Positions 1 to 5,820 of a stretch of DNA of 5,820 bases are shown in pieces. The position numbers and the translations under genes were made by a program. The first letter of the stretch is position 1. Each line of letters begins with the position of its first letter. Under the pieces are notes generated by a model. It was given only the letters and a program-made list of their open reading frames with translations, searched no databases and had not been told where the DNA came from. The DNA is from Flavobacteriales bacterium UBA6772 (GTDB lineage: Bacteria > Bacteroidota > Bacteroidia > Flavobacteriales > UBA7430). Where the stretch lies: contig DKGK01000014.1 of assembly GCA_002453265.1 (NCBI GenBank), positions 1 through 5,820 on the forward strand, given 5' to 3'.

Positions 1-270
1 CTTCCTGCTTTTGATGCAAATGGTAACCCAATTTACAGTACAGAAGAGGTATTCCAAGTAGTTGAATCTTCAGAAAAATCGATAAACTTTAACTTAGGTT
101 TAGGTTATACAATTGTATGGAGAGAGCACTTCGCTATTGAACCATTCATGAACTTAACCTTCATGAACGGTGAAAGAAAGACATACGATTCAGTAAACAA
201 ATTCATTATGAATGATGACCTTAAAGGAACTAACTTTAACTTAGGTGTTAACTTTAGCTTATTCTTCTAA
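1..270 (+). CDS. C-terminal fragment of an outer-membrane beta-barrel protein (5' end outside window)
   Basis: Frame 1 is open from the first base to a TAA at 268-270 and gives 89 residues with no start, so the gene begins upstream of the window. The visible part alternates polar and hydrophobic/aromatic residues in strand-like stretches, for example INFNLGLGYTIVW, FAIEPFMNLTFMNG and FNLGVNFSLFF. It ends in Phe, the usual last residue of outer-membrane barrels recognised by the BAM machinery. This fits the last three or so strands of a porin-like or OmpA-type barrel in the outer membrane. The family cannot be named from this fragment and no ligand or catalytic site is visible. A strong terminator follows 20 bp after the stop, so this is the last gene of its transcript. 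It converges with the DUF3078 gene on the other strand. Being a coding 3' end is fairly sure; the barrel role is inference. Confidence 0.75.
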   Translation, partial: LPAFDANGNPIYSTEEVFQVVESSEKSINFNLGLGYTIVWREHFAIEPFMNLTFMNGERKTYDSVNKFIMNDDLKGTNFNLGVNFSLFF

Positions 271-290
271 GAATACTTTAAATACAATAC

Positions 291-326
291 AAAAAAGCTT
301 GTCTCTGTGAGACAAGCTTTTTTTTT
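291..326 (+). terminator. Rho-independent terminator of the outer-membrane protein gene
   Basis: A perfect 15-bp inverted repeat (291-305 paired with 309-323) encloses a 3-nt loop, TGT. It runs into nine consecutive T residues at 318-326, the first six of which belong to the 3' arm. It starts 20 bp after the stop of the plus-strand gene. The A-run on the 5' side means the hairpin could in principle also work for transcripts arriving from the right, but the minus-strand gene ends about 490 bp away, so plus-strand use is the main reading. Confidence 0.9.
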
Positions 327-816
327 GCTTTATAAATTAAGTTAGTAAATCGTAGGTAGATATTAAAATTTAATATCCTTAGCCGAAAGATTACAGGAAC
401 TTGTAATAGTCATCAATTTTGAAGAATGTTACACAGAGGAAATAATAAAACAAGGCTTAAATTTTTGGTTCGTTTTTGCGGTAAATAAAAATGAAAAAAA
501 AGGTGAAGAATCATAATTCACAAATGACTCTTTGCTAGAGATTCTGTAATAAAATAAATAAGCATAAATATTTACTTTATGTATCTCAGATTTCTCAGTT
601 CTTATCTATGAAATTTTTGAGTTTATCGATTTAATTCAAAAAAAGTGCTATTATTAAAGGGATAAGCAAATAATTTAATTGCAAAATAACATAAGATCGG
701 TTATTCTAATAGACATTTTTGTAAAAGTAAGTTATAGTAGAGCCAACAAAAGGGACTCTTGTACCTACGTAAATAAATTGTATGTAAATGAAATGCTATC
801 TGTATAAATAACGAGT
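327..816. other. A+T-rich intergenic gap between convergent genes; no gene recognised
   Basis: This is about 490 bp between the terminator of the plus-strand barrel gene and the stop of the minus-strand DUF3078 gene. Stops are frequent on both strands. The longest notable frame is a 49-codon plus-strand stretch (367-516) with no ATG, GTG or TTG start. A 15-codon frame begins with ATG at 491. Neither resembles a known protein. One weak dyad (614-620 with 636-642, 15-nt loop, all A+T-rich arms) is present, but no G+C-rich terminator for the DUF3078 gene could be found. No tRNA, riboswitch or repeat array was seen. It may simply be a long 3' region between convergent genes. Confidence 0.6.
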
Positions 817-1755
817 CTAAAACGAATAACTAAGCCCTAAGCCAAACAATTCTTTAAATTGCACTCTAGGTCCAGAGCTTTCAAAAACACCGTCGTTATT
901 GAGATCTAAAGCAATATCAATATCTTCATCGTAAATTAAATGGGTGAAGATATTGGCACTTAAATATTTATTAACTTTCATGAGCAGCAGAAGTTGCCAA
1001 TCAACATCAATACTACTTACTTGATCGTTATAATTAGAAAACAAAGTAGCCTTAGTGTCGATACTTACATTTTTCCATAAGGTGTTTTTATAGTGGAGTT
1101 TTAAAGTTCCTCCAAATTCCGAACGTACTTGCTCGCCAGATTTAATAAGCACTCCAGTTTCATTATACTCTGCTGCCTCTACACCAAAAGCACCTATGTC
1201 TGCGAGATCTTGATTATTAACATAAGTAATTTTACCCGATAACGGGAGTACTTGTAAATTAAGCGTTCCATTGTCGCTTTTATAGTTCAATCCTATAGAA
1301 ACAGAAGCATAGGCAGGTGCTAAAAAGTCGGATATTAAAGTAGAATCTATTGGGCTTTTATAACCTTTTGCAGCTTGAGACTTTAGGTTAATACTCATAT
1401 TATAATACCATTTATTAAAAGCAGACCAACCATAAGAACTATTCAATTCTATGCGATCGTCGCTCTTAGCTAGCTTACCTAATTCACCCTGACGAATAAT
1501 TCCAAAGGCAATATCTAGCGAGTTGTCCCAAATCTTTGTTGAATCCTTATAGGCTACAGCACATTTTAATAATCCAGTAGCAGAAATAGAAGATTGACCC
1601 CCAGCAGACCAATTACTAAAACTTACCTGCGAGAAATTAAATGCTGTAGTAGCTGAGTGAGACCAGAGTTTTAAACTATCAGTTAAAAGAGAGTTTGCTG
1701 CTTTACCCGAAAACGATAAAGCAGTGAGTAAGAAGTAAAATATAAACTTAGGCAT
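817..1755 (-). CDS. DUF3078 family outer-membrane beta-barrel protein
   Basis: The gene encodes a 312-residue protein of unknown function, expected in the outer membrane. Residues 1-20 look like a Sec signal peptide (Lys3, a hydrophobic core FIFYFLLTALSF, then small residues GKAA before the likely cut). The mature part carries the family hallmarks: FSQVSFSNWSAGGQSSIS at about 41-58, an LAPAYASVSIGLNY stretch at 145-158, DLNNDG at 284-289, and a closing GPRVQFKELFGLGLSYSF at 295-312 ending in Phe. Length is normal for the family and no lesion is seen. The ATG at 1753-1755 is chosen because it gives the complete signal peptide. The gene follows the desaturase on the same strand, but a terminator (1790-1817) lies between them, leaving only about 35-40 bp of leader. 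No clear terminator follows its TAG stop. Family assignment is confident from motifs. Any transport or assembly role would be a guess. Confidence 0.88.
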   Translation of the reverse strand: MPKFIFYFLLTALSFSGKAANSLLTDSLKLWSHSATTAFNFSQVSFSNWSAGGQSSISATGLLKCAVAYKDSTKIWDNSLDIAFGIIRQGELGKLAKSDDRIELNSSYGWSAFNKWYYNMSINLKSQAAKGYKSPIDSTLISDFLAPAYASVSIGLNYKSDNGTLNLQVLPLSGKITYVNNQDLADIGAFGVEAAEYNETGVLIKSGEQVRSEFGGTLKLHYKNTLWKNVSIDTKATLFSNYNDQVSSIDVDWQLLLLMKVNKYLSANIFTHLIYDEDIDIALDLNNDGVFESSGPRVQFKELFGLGLSYSF

Positions 1756-1767
1756 AAATAGTAGTAG

Positions 1768-1789
1768 GTATTAGAACTTGTATTAGAAC
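1768..1789 (-). repeat. Two direct copies of a 10-bp unit in the DUF3078 leader
   Basis: The decamer GTTCTAATAC (minus strand) occurs at 1780-1789 and again at 1768-1777, a 12-bp period with 2-bp spacers. The copies sit between the desaturase terminator and the DUF3078 start codon, so they fill most of the space available for a promoter or leader. A TTTG overlaps the upstream edge (1789-1792), but no good TAnnTTTG box follows at 17-23 bp. The pair may be a binding site, part of a non-standard promoter, or chance. Confidence 0.5.
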
Positions 1790-1817
1790 AAAAAAATGCC
1801 ACTTTTTAGGGTGGCAT
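1790..1817 (-). terminator. Rho-independent terminator of the desaturase gene
   Basis: On the minus strand ATGCCAC (1811-1817) pairs with GTGGCAT (1796-1802) across an 8-nt loop and is followed at once by a run of T residues (1790-1796 read on that strand). It lies 22 bp after the desaturase stop, so it should end that transcript. The stem is short (7 bp), so some read-through into the DUF3078 gene 35-40 bp further on is plausible. Confidence 0.82.
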
Positions 1818-1839
1818 CTTAATATAAAACTTTAATAAT

Positions 1840-2931
1840 TTACGAAACAACAGGTTTAGCGCCCAATTGTTTAAGCATTTTATAATGAGAACAAACCGCA
1901 CTAAAATAGGTTTTATTATCGTTGTAAATTATCCCATATTCATCAGCAGTAGCTTTTACAATATCAGAAATTTTCTTGTAGTGTACATGACAAATATTTG
2001 GAAACAAATGGTGTTCTATTTGGAAATTTAAGCCTCCAACATACCAGGTTACCAACTTAGAATGTTTGGCGAAATTAGCCGTAGTTTTAAGCTGATGTAT
2101 CATCCACTCATTTTCCACCTTCCCTTCGTCGCATGGTATAGGAAATGAAACTCCTTCTACAACATGTGCTAATTGGAAAGTAACCGTAAGGATAAACCCT
2201 GCAACCATATTCATAATCAACCAACCTAAAATAACTTGCCACCAAGCAAATGGTGAAAACACCATTGGTAAAACGAAAATGAATATCCAGTAAGCTACTT
2301 TATAAACCAATAGCTTTCTGAATTGTTTTGCCTTGTCCAATTTACCTTCTGGACTTAAACCCATTTTAGTAAACCTACGGTATTGAATAAAGTCTATTAC
2401 AGACCATAAAAGAGTTCCTAGGGTGTATAATAAAAATGCATAAATATGTTGAAACTTATGCCCCTTACCCCATTTTTGCTCAGAAGAGAGTCTTAATAAT
2501 GGATCTTGATGTATATCACCATCTAAACCATCTATATTAGTATAAGTATGGTGTAGTATATTGTGTTGTACTTTCCAGTTGTATACATCACCTCCAATAA
2601 GGTGAATACAAATACCTATTAAATTATTTACTTTTGGATTAGTTGAGTAGGCACCATGATTTGCATCATGCATAACAGCCATTCCTATTCCTGCCATTCC
2701 TAGCCCCATTGTTATAGCCAAAGCAAAAGCCCAAATACCAGAGAGTACTCCGGTATAAATGAGTGCATAAGGAACGAGGTAAATTAAAAACATAGAAATG
2801 GTTTTAATAACCATATGCATATTGGCGTTACGCGATATTTTATTTTCTTTAAAATAACGATTTACGCGCTTTCTAAGTTCTTTTACAAAAGGAACTTGTT
2901 CTTTATTCTGAAATCTTATTCTTGGAATCAT
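1840..2931 (-). CDS. Membrane fatty-acid desaturase, front-end-like (QxxHH third box), no cytochrome b5 domain
   Basis: The product is a 363-residue integral-membrane di-iron acyl desaturase, expected to use O2 and an electron donor to place double bonds in membrane lipid or CoA-linked acyl chains. The three histidine boxes are intact: HDANH at 88-92, HNILHH at 123-128 and QIEHH at 304-308, with a further conserved-looking His256 in QLAHVVEG. Hydrophobic spans lie at about 43-60, 64-85, 163-181, 208-225 and 229-255, the usual paired layout. The Gln in box three and the QIEHHLFP context are typical of the front-end (delta-5/delta-6-like) branch. Bacterial members are often annotated linoleoyl-CoA desaturase, but the regiospecificity cannot be read from the sequence. 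The short N-terminus (about 40 residues) has no HPGG haem motif, so electrons must come from a separate protein. The ATG at 2929-2931 has no Shine-Dalgarno but an A-rich leader. The gene has its own upstream promoter region and its own terminator. Confidence 0.93.
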   Translation of the reverse strand: MIPRIRFQNKEQVPFVKELRKRVNRYFKENKISRNANMHMVIKTISMFLIYLVPYALIYTGVLSGIWAFALAITMGLGMAGIGMAVMHDANHGAYSTNPKVNNLIGICIHLIGGDVYNWKVQHNILHHTYTNIDGLDGDIHQDPLLRLSSEQKWGKGHKFQHIYAFLLYTLGTLLWSVIDFIQYRRFTKMGLSPEGKLDKAKQFRKLLVYKVAYWIFIFVLPMVFSPFAWWQVILGWLIMNMVAGFILTVTFQLAHVVEGVSFPIPCDEGKVENEWMIHQLKTTANFAKHSKLVTWYVGGLNFQIEHHLFPNICHVHYKKISDIVKATADEYGIIYNDNKTYFSAVCSHYKMLKQLGAKPVVS

Positions 2932-2956
2932 TTTTATCGTGGCTAAAAATTCTACG

Positions 2957-2986
2957 TAAATGTAAAACTATTCTATTTAGCACAAA
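2957..2986 (-). promoter_or_regulatory. Candidate Bacteroidota-type promoter for the desaturase
   Basis: On the minus strand TTTG (2983-2986) is followed after 18 bp by TACATTTA (2957-2964). This matches the known Bacteroidota pattern of a -33 TTTG and a -7 TAnnTTTG at all positions but the last. Transcription would begin near 2950, leaving about 20 nt before the ATG at 2931. The upstream sucB terminator makes a promoter in this gap necessary. The match is by eye in A+T-rich sequence. Confidence 0.5.
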
Positions 2987-2993
2987 ATTCATT

Positions 2994-3016
2994 CTTGTTA
3001 ATTGAATGTTAACAAG
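2994..3016. promoter_or_regulatory. Perfect 8-bp dyad, candidate operator site 1 upstream of the desaturase
   Basis: CTTGTTAA (2994-3001) and its exact complement TTAACAAG (3009-3016) flank a 7-bp spacer. The dyad lies 7 bp upstream of the candidate -33 box of the desaturase. No T-run follows on either strand, so a protein-binding site is more likely than a terminator. A second copy with the same core spacing lies at 3052-3070. The regulator is unknown. Confidence 0.5.
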
Positions 3017-3051
3017 GAATACATATCTTTCTGATATAGTGATAATTGAAT

Positions 3052-3070
3052 TCTTAATGAAGTATTAACA
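3052..3070. promoter_or_regulatory. Imperfect dyad, candidate operator site 2 upstream of the desaturase
   Basis: TCTTAA (3052-3057), a 7-bp spacer and TTAACA (3065-3070) repeat the TGTTAA-N7-TTAACA core of the dyad at 2996-3014 with one mismatch in the left arm. The two sites are 56 bp apart, start to start. Alone it would be unremarkable in A+T-rich DNA; the shared arms and identical spacer make it worth recording. Confidence 0.38.
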
Positions 3071-3092
3071 CCCAAAAATGGTATGTAATGAA

Positions 3093-3134
3093 TACAAAAA
3101 GCCTCCGTCAATTTCTCGACGGAGGCTTTTTGTA
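3093..3134 (-). terminator. Strong Rho-independent terminator of the sucA-sucB unit
   Basis: A perfect 17-bp inverted repeat (3093-3109 with 3118-3134) has a G+C-rich core, GCCTCCGTC / GACGGAGGC, and an 8-nt loop. On the minus strand the core is followed by TTTTTGTATTC. It begins 18 bp after the sucB stop. It separates the dehydrogenase genes from the desaturase, so the latter needs its own promoter. The near-symmetric A/T flanks would also allow termination of plus-strand transcripts. Confidence 0.92.
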
Positions 3135-3152
3135 AAGTATTCTTCTGAAGTC

Positions 3153-4355
3153 TTAAAGACCTAAAGTCTGTTTTACATTGTCTTCGCCACCAAGTAAAAA
3201 CTCAATAGGATTTTCTAGAGCATCTTTTACAGCACATAAGAAACCAACCGACTCACGACCGTCTATTATACGGTGATCGTAAGAAAGAGCTACATACATA
3301 ATAGGACGAATTACAATTGCTCCATCTACGACCATAGCGCGCTCAACTATATTGTGCATTCCTAAAATTGCAGATTGTGGAGGGTTTATAATTGGCGTAG
3401 AAAGCATAGAACCAAATACACCACCGTTGGTAATTGTAAAAGTACCACCGAGCATATCGTCCATACTAATTTTACCTTCGCGTGCTTTTATTGCTAAACG
3501 CTTGATTTCAGATTCTACTCCTTCGAAGTCTAATAATTCTGCGTTGCGAACTACAGGAACCATTAATCCTTTAGGAGAACTTACTGCAATCGAAATATCT
3601 GCGTAGTCATAGTAAATTACTTCTTTACCGTCTATCATAGCATTTACATCAGGGAACAATTTTAATGCTCTAGTAACGGCTTTTGTAAAGAAGGACATAA
3701 AGCCTAAACCTACACCAAACTTTTCTTTAAATTCTTCTTTATAAATCTTACGAAGATCCATAATAGGCTTCATATCAACTTCGTTGAAAGTCGTTAACAT
3801 GGCAGTTTCGTTCTTTACAGAAACCAAACGTTCAGCTACCTTTCTACGAAGTACAGACATTTTTTTACGTTCCGATCCACGAGGACCAGGACCGTTACCC
3901 ATTGCTATTTTAGCCTTTACTACATCTTCCTTAGTAACACGCCCACCTTTACCAGAACCCTGTGCAATATCCACACCTTGTTCTGCCATCATCTTGCGAG
4001 CTGCTGGAGATGGAGTCCCCGTAGCATAGGTAGTTTCTTTTGAGCTTACTTTAGCAGCACTTGTAGGTGCAGCTGCAGGAGCATCAGATTTTTTAGAAGT
4101 AGTAGAGGCAGTAGCTTTAGCAGCAGTATCAATAGTACAGACTACATCGCCAATGGCAACCGTTTCACCTTCTTCAACTTTAATAGAAATCGCTCCACTT
4201 TCTTCAGCTGCCAGTGTAAGGGTAGCTTTGTCAGAATCGATTTCACAGATCTCTTGATCTTTTTCAACGTACTCTCCTTCGGCTACAAGCCAAGTTGCAA
4301 TCTCTACTTCAGAGATCGATTCACCAGGTGATGGAACATTCATTTCGATGATCAT
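3153..4355 (-). CDS. sucB: Dihydrolipoyllysine-residue succinyltransferase, E2 of 2-oxoglutarate dehydrogenase
   Basis: This 400-residue cytoplasmic E2 core subunit (also called odhB) moves the succinyl group from the lipoyl arm to CoA in the TCA cycle. A single lipoyl domain spans about 2-77, with the lipoylated Lys43 in EIDSDKATL. An Ala/Ser/Thr/Lys-rich flexible linker covers about 78-112. The peripheral subunit-binding domain is at about 114-148 (TPSPAARKMMAEQGVDI ... GKGGRVTKEDV). The acyltransferase domain runs from about 165 to the end. Catalytic His361 and Asp365 lie in DHRIIDG (360-366). The stretches TTFNEVDM and FTITNGGVFGSMLSTP favour the succinyl- over the acetyl- or branched-chain transferase. 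Length and domain order are normal. The ATG at 4353-4355 gives the typical N-terminus MIIEMNVPSPGESI; no Shine-Dalgarno is present. It lies 32 bp downstream of sucA on the same strand and is closed by a strong terminator, so the two are co-transcribed. Confidence 0.97.
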   Translation of the reverse strand: MIIEMNVPSPGESISEVEIATWLVAEGEYVEKDQEICEIDSDKATLTLAAEESGAISIKVEEGETVAIGDVVCTIDTAAKATASTTSKKSDAPAAAPTSAAKVSSKETTYATGTPSPAARKMMAEQGVDIAQGSGKGGRVTKEDVVKAKIAMGNGPGPRGSERKKMSVLRRKVAERLVSVKNETAMLTTFNEVDMKPIMDLRKIYKEEFKEKFGVGLGFMSFFTKAVTRALKLFPDVNAMIDGKEVIYYDYADISIAVSSPKGLMVPVVRNAELLDFEGVESEIKRLAIKAREGKISMDDMLGGTFTITNGGVFGSMLSTPIINPPQSAILGMHNIVERAMVVDGAIVIRPIMYVALSYDHRIIDGRESVGFLCAVKDALENPIEFLLGGEDNVKQTLGL

Positions 4356-4387
4356 AGCGGTATAATTTTGAATCTTAATTTCTTTTG

Positions 4388-5820
4388 TTACAATTTAAAT
4401 ACGCCTTCTATTACCGCACGCTGTCGACGAGCGGAGCGTTTAGAAGATCCCGATGCTGGTGTTGCACTCGCAGAACGTGCTACCACGTGCAGTGGTAATT
4501 CGCGCCAATGACGGAGTACAAAGCCCCAAGCTCCCATATTTTCAGGTTCTTCTTGAGCCCACACATAAGTTTCGGCATTTGCATATTTTCCTACTATTGC
4601 ATCTAACTGTGTTTTAGGGAATGGATACAATTGTTCCAATCGTACTAAAGCAGTATCATCAGCATTTAGTTTTTCTTTTTCTTCGAGTAATTCGTAATAT
4701 AATTTACCTGAACAGAAAACTACTTTCTTAACCTTAGTAGCTTCTGCACTAACATCGTCTATAACTTCCTGAAATCTACCCGTTACCAAGTCCGAAACCG
4801 AAGATACACATTGTGCGTGACGTAATAAACTCTTAGGGCTCATTACCACTAAAGGCTTACGGAAATCTCTGTGTAACTGACGACGAATTAGGTGGAAGAA
4901 ATTTGCTGGAGTAGTCGCATTAGCTACTTGCATGTTATATTGTCCACACAAGGTTAAGTAACGTTCTAAACGAGCACTTGAGTGCTCTGCTCCTTGGCCT
5001 TCGTAACCATGAGGTAATAACATTACTAAGGAATTGTATATTTCCCACTTATCTTCTGCTGCTGCTAAGTACTGATCTATTAGTATCTGTGCACCGTTGG
5101 AGAAATCACCAAACTGAGCTTCCCAAATAGTAAGTACATTTGGCGAAGCCATAGCATAACCATAATCAAATCCTAAAACTGCGTACTCAGATAATAGAGA
5201 GTTGTAAACTTCAAATTTACCCTGACCTTCACCAATATGGTTCAATGGGTTTATCCGTTCTTCAGAATCTACGTCTCTAAATATTGCATGGCGGTGAGAA
5301 AAGGTACCACGTTCAACATCCTGCCCAGTCATGCGTACTTCGTTTCCTTCAGTTAAGATGGAACCGTAAGCCAGCAATTCTGCCATTCCCCAATCTATAC
5401 GATCGGTATCGTTAAACATTTTTTCACGGTCCTTTATAAGACGTAAAGCTTTTTTATAAAACTGATGATCCTTAGGAGCTGTATAAAGTGCTTTCGCAAC
5501 TTTAGCTAATGTATCTCTAGAAACCCCTGTTTCTGGTGACGACTCAAAATCTAATGCTGTTGCTTTAGAAATATGAGCCCACTCTTTTTCCATGAAACGG
5601 GTAATACTAGTTGTTTCTGCACTCTTCGCTTCGCTCAGATCAATCTCTAAAAGAGCTTTGAAGTTTGAGGCCATTTCCTTCACAATGTTAGCTTCTACTA
5701 CTCCTTGAGCCATCAACTTTTCGTTGTAGATTTCTCTTGGATTAGGATGCTTAGCAATTGCTTGGTATAATTTAGGTTGGGTAAAACGCGGCTCATCTCC
5801 TTCATTATGTCCGTATTTTC
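4388..5820 (-). CDS. sucA: 2-oxoglutarate dehydrogenase E1 component, C-terminal half (5' end outside window)
   Basis: This is the thiamine-diphosphate-dependent E1 (also odhA), which decarboxylates 2-oxoglutarate and passes the succinyl group to the E2 lipoyl arm. The frame stays open to the right edge of the window, giving about 476 residues of a protein usually around 900-930 long. The edge reads KYGHNEGDEPRFTQP, then KHPNPREIY, both typical E1o motifs, so the TTG at 5714-5716 and ATG at 5711-5713 are internal codons and not starts. The transketolase-like pyrimidine-binding domain follows with GQDVERGTFSHRH (5288-5326), containing the conserved active-site His region, then LLPHGYEGQGAEHSSARLER. 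The C-terminal domain carries VWAQEEPENMGAWGFV and the SASATPASGSSK tail. No frameshift is seen. The TAA at 4388-4390 is 32 bp before sucB, forming the conserved E1-E2 pair; the E3 gene is not in this window. Its promoter lies outside the window. Confidence 0.97.
   Translation of the reverse strand, partial: KYGHNEGDEPRFTQPKLYQAIAKHPNPREIYNEKLMAQGVVEANIVKEMASNFKALLEIDLSEAKSAETTSITRFMEKEWAHISKATALDFESSPETGVSRDTLAKVAKALYTAPKDHQFYKKALRLIKDREKMFNDTDRIDWGMAELLAYGSILTEGNEVRMTGQDVERGTFSHRHAIFRDVDSEERINPLNHIGEGQGKFEVYNSLLSEYAVLGFDYGYAMASPNVLTIWEAQFGDFSNGAQILIDQYLAAAEDKWEIYNSLVMLLPHGYEGQGAEHSSARLERYLTLCGQYNMQVANATTPANFFHLIRRQLHRDFRKPLVVMSPKSLLRHAQCVSSVSDLVTGRFQEVIDDVSAEATKVKKVVFCSGKLYYELLEEKEKLNADDTALVRLEQLYPFPKTQLDAIVGKYANAETYVWAQEEPENMGAWGFVLRHWRELPLHVVARSASATPASGSSKRSARRQRAVIEGVFKL

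Noticed and set aside
367..516. A 49-codon open stretch on the plus strand, ending in TAA at 514-516
   Set aside because: It has no ATG, GTG or TTG start between the preceding stop (364-366) and its end, no recognisable motif, and a length that chance allows. A decayed gene cannot be excluded, but nothing supports it.
491..538. A 15-codon plus-strand ATG frame beginning with Met and three Lys
   Set aside because: It is too short, lies in an A-rich run, and has no promoter or conserved feature that could be seen.
614..642. A 7-bp A+T-only dyad as a possible terminator for the DUF3078 gene
   Set aside because: The arms contain a single G/C pair, the loop is 15 nt, and it lies about 175 bp from the stop. 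It is too weak to call in such A+T-rich sequence.
3352..4029. Plus-strand open frames of 81 and 84 codons opposite sucB
   Set aside because: They are antisense shadows of a highly conserved gene, show no recognisable protein features, and have no promoter of their own.
4481..4497. Inverted repeat TACCAC-N5-GTGGTA near the 3' end of sucA
   Set aside because: It lies inside the conserved C-terminal coding region (the LPLHVVA segment), has no T-run, and is explained by the codons used.
5711..5716. TTG or ATG at this point as the start of a separate short E1-like gene
   Set aside because: The same frame continues upstream to the window edge and encodes conserved E1o sequence (GHNEGDEPRFTQP), so these codons are internal.

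Overview
The window looks like ordinary chromosomal DNA from a member of the Bacteroidota, most likely a flavobacterium. Four things point that way. The base composition is A+T-rich. Shine-Dalgarno sequences are absent before the visible starts. A TTTG / TAnnTTTG-like promoter lies upstream of the desaturase gene. The window also encodes a DUF3078 outer-membrane protein, a family found essentially in Bacteroidota. Nothing marks the region as mobile: no transposase, integrase, tRNA, rRNA or CRISPR repeats were seen. I would not name a genus.

Layout, left to right. Bases 1-270 (+) are the 3' end of an outer-membrane beta-barrel gene, closed by a strong hairpin terminator (291-326). A gene-free A+T-rich gap of about 490 bp follows. 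The rest lies on the minus strand and is transcribed right to left. In order of transcription it holds: the C-terminal half of 2-oxoglutarate dehydrogenase E1 (sucA, 4388 to beyond 5820); dihydrolipoyl succinyltransferase E2 (sucB, 3153-4355); a strong terminator (3093-3134); a 160-bp regulatory gap with a candidate promoter and two matching dyad sites; a membrane fatty-acid desaturase (1840-2931); its terminator (1790-1817); and a DUF3078 outer-membrane protein (817-1755).

Functionally, sucA and sucB form one transcription unit for the E1 and E2 subunits of the 2-oxoglutarate dehydrogenase complex of the TCA cycle. The E3 gene is not in view. The desaturase appears to be a separate single-gene unit, with terminators on both sides and its own promoter region; it should introduce double bonds into membrane acyl chains. 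The two envelope proteins converge on the gap at 271-816 and are probably unrelated to the metabolic genes.

I found no convincing new multi-gene system. The items most worth a second look are the paired TGTTAA-N7-TTAACA sites upstream of the desaturase, the missing electron-donor domain of that front-end-type desaturase, and the very short repeat-bearing leader of the DUF3078 gene behind a terminator.
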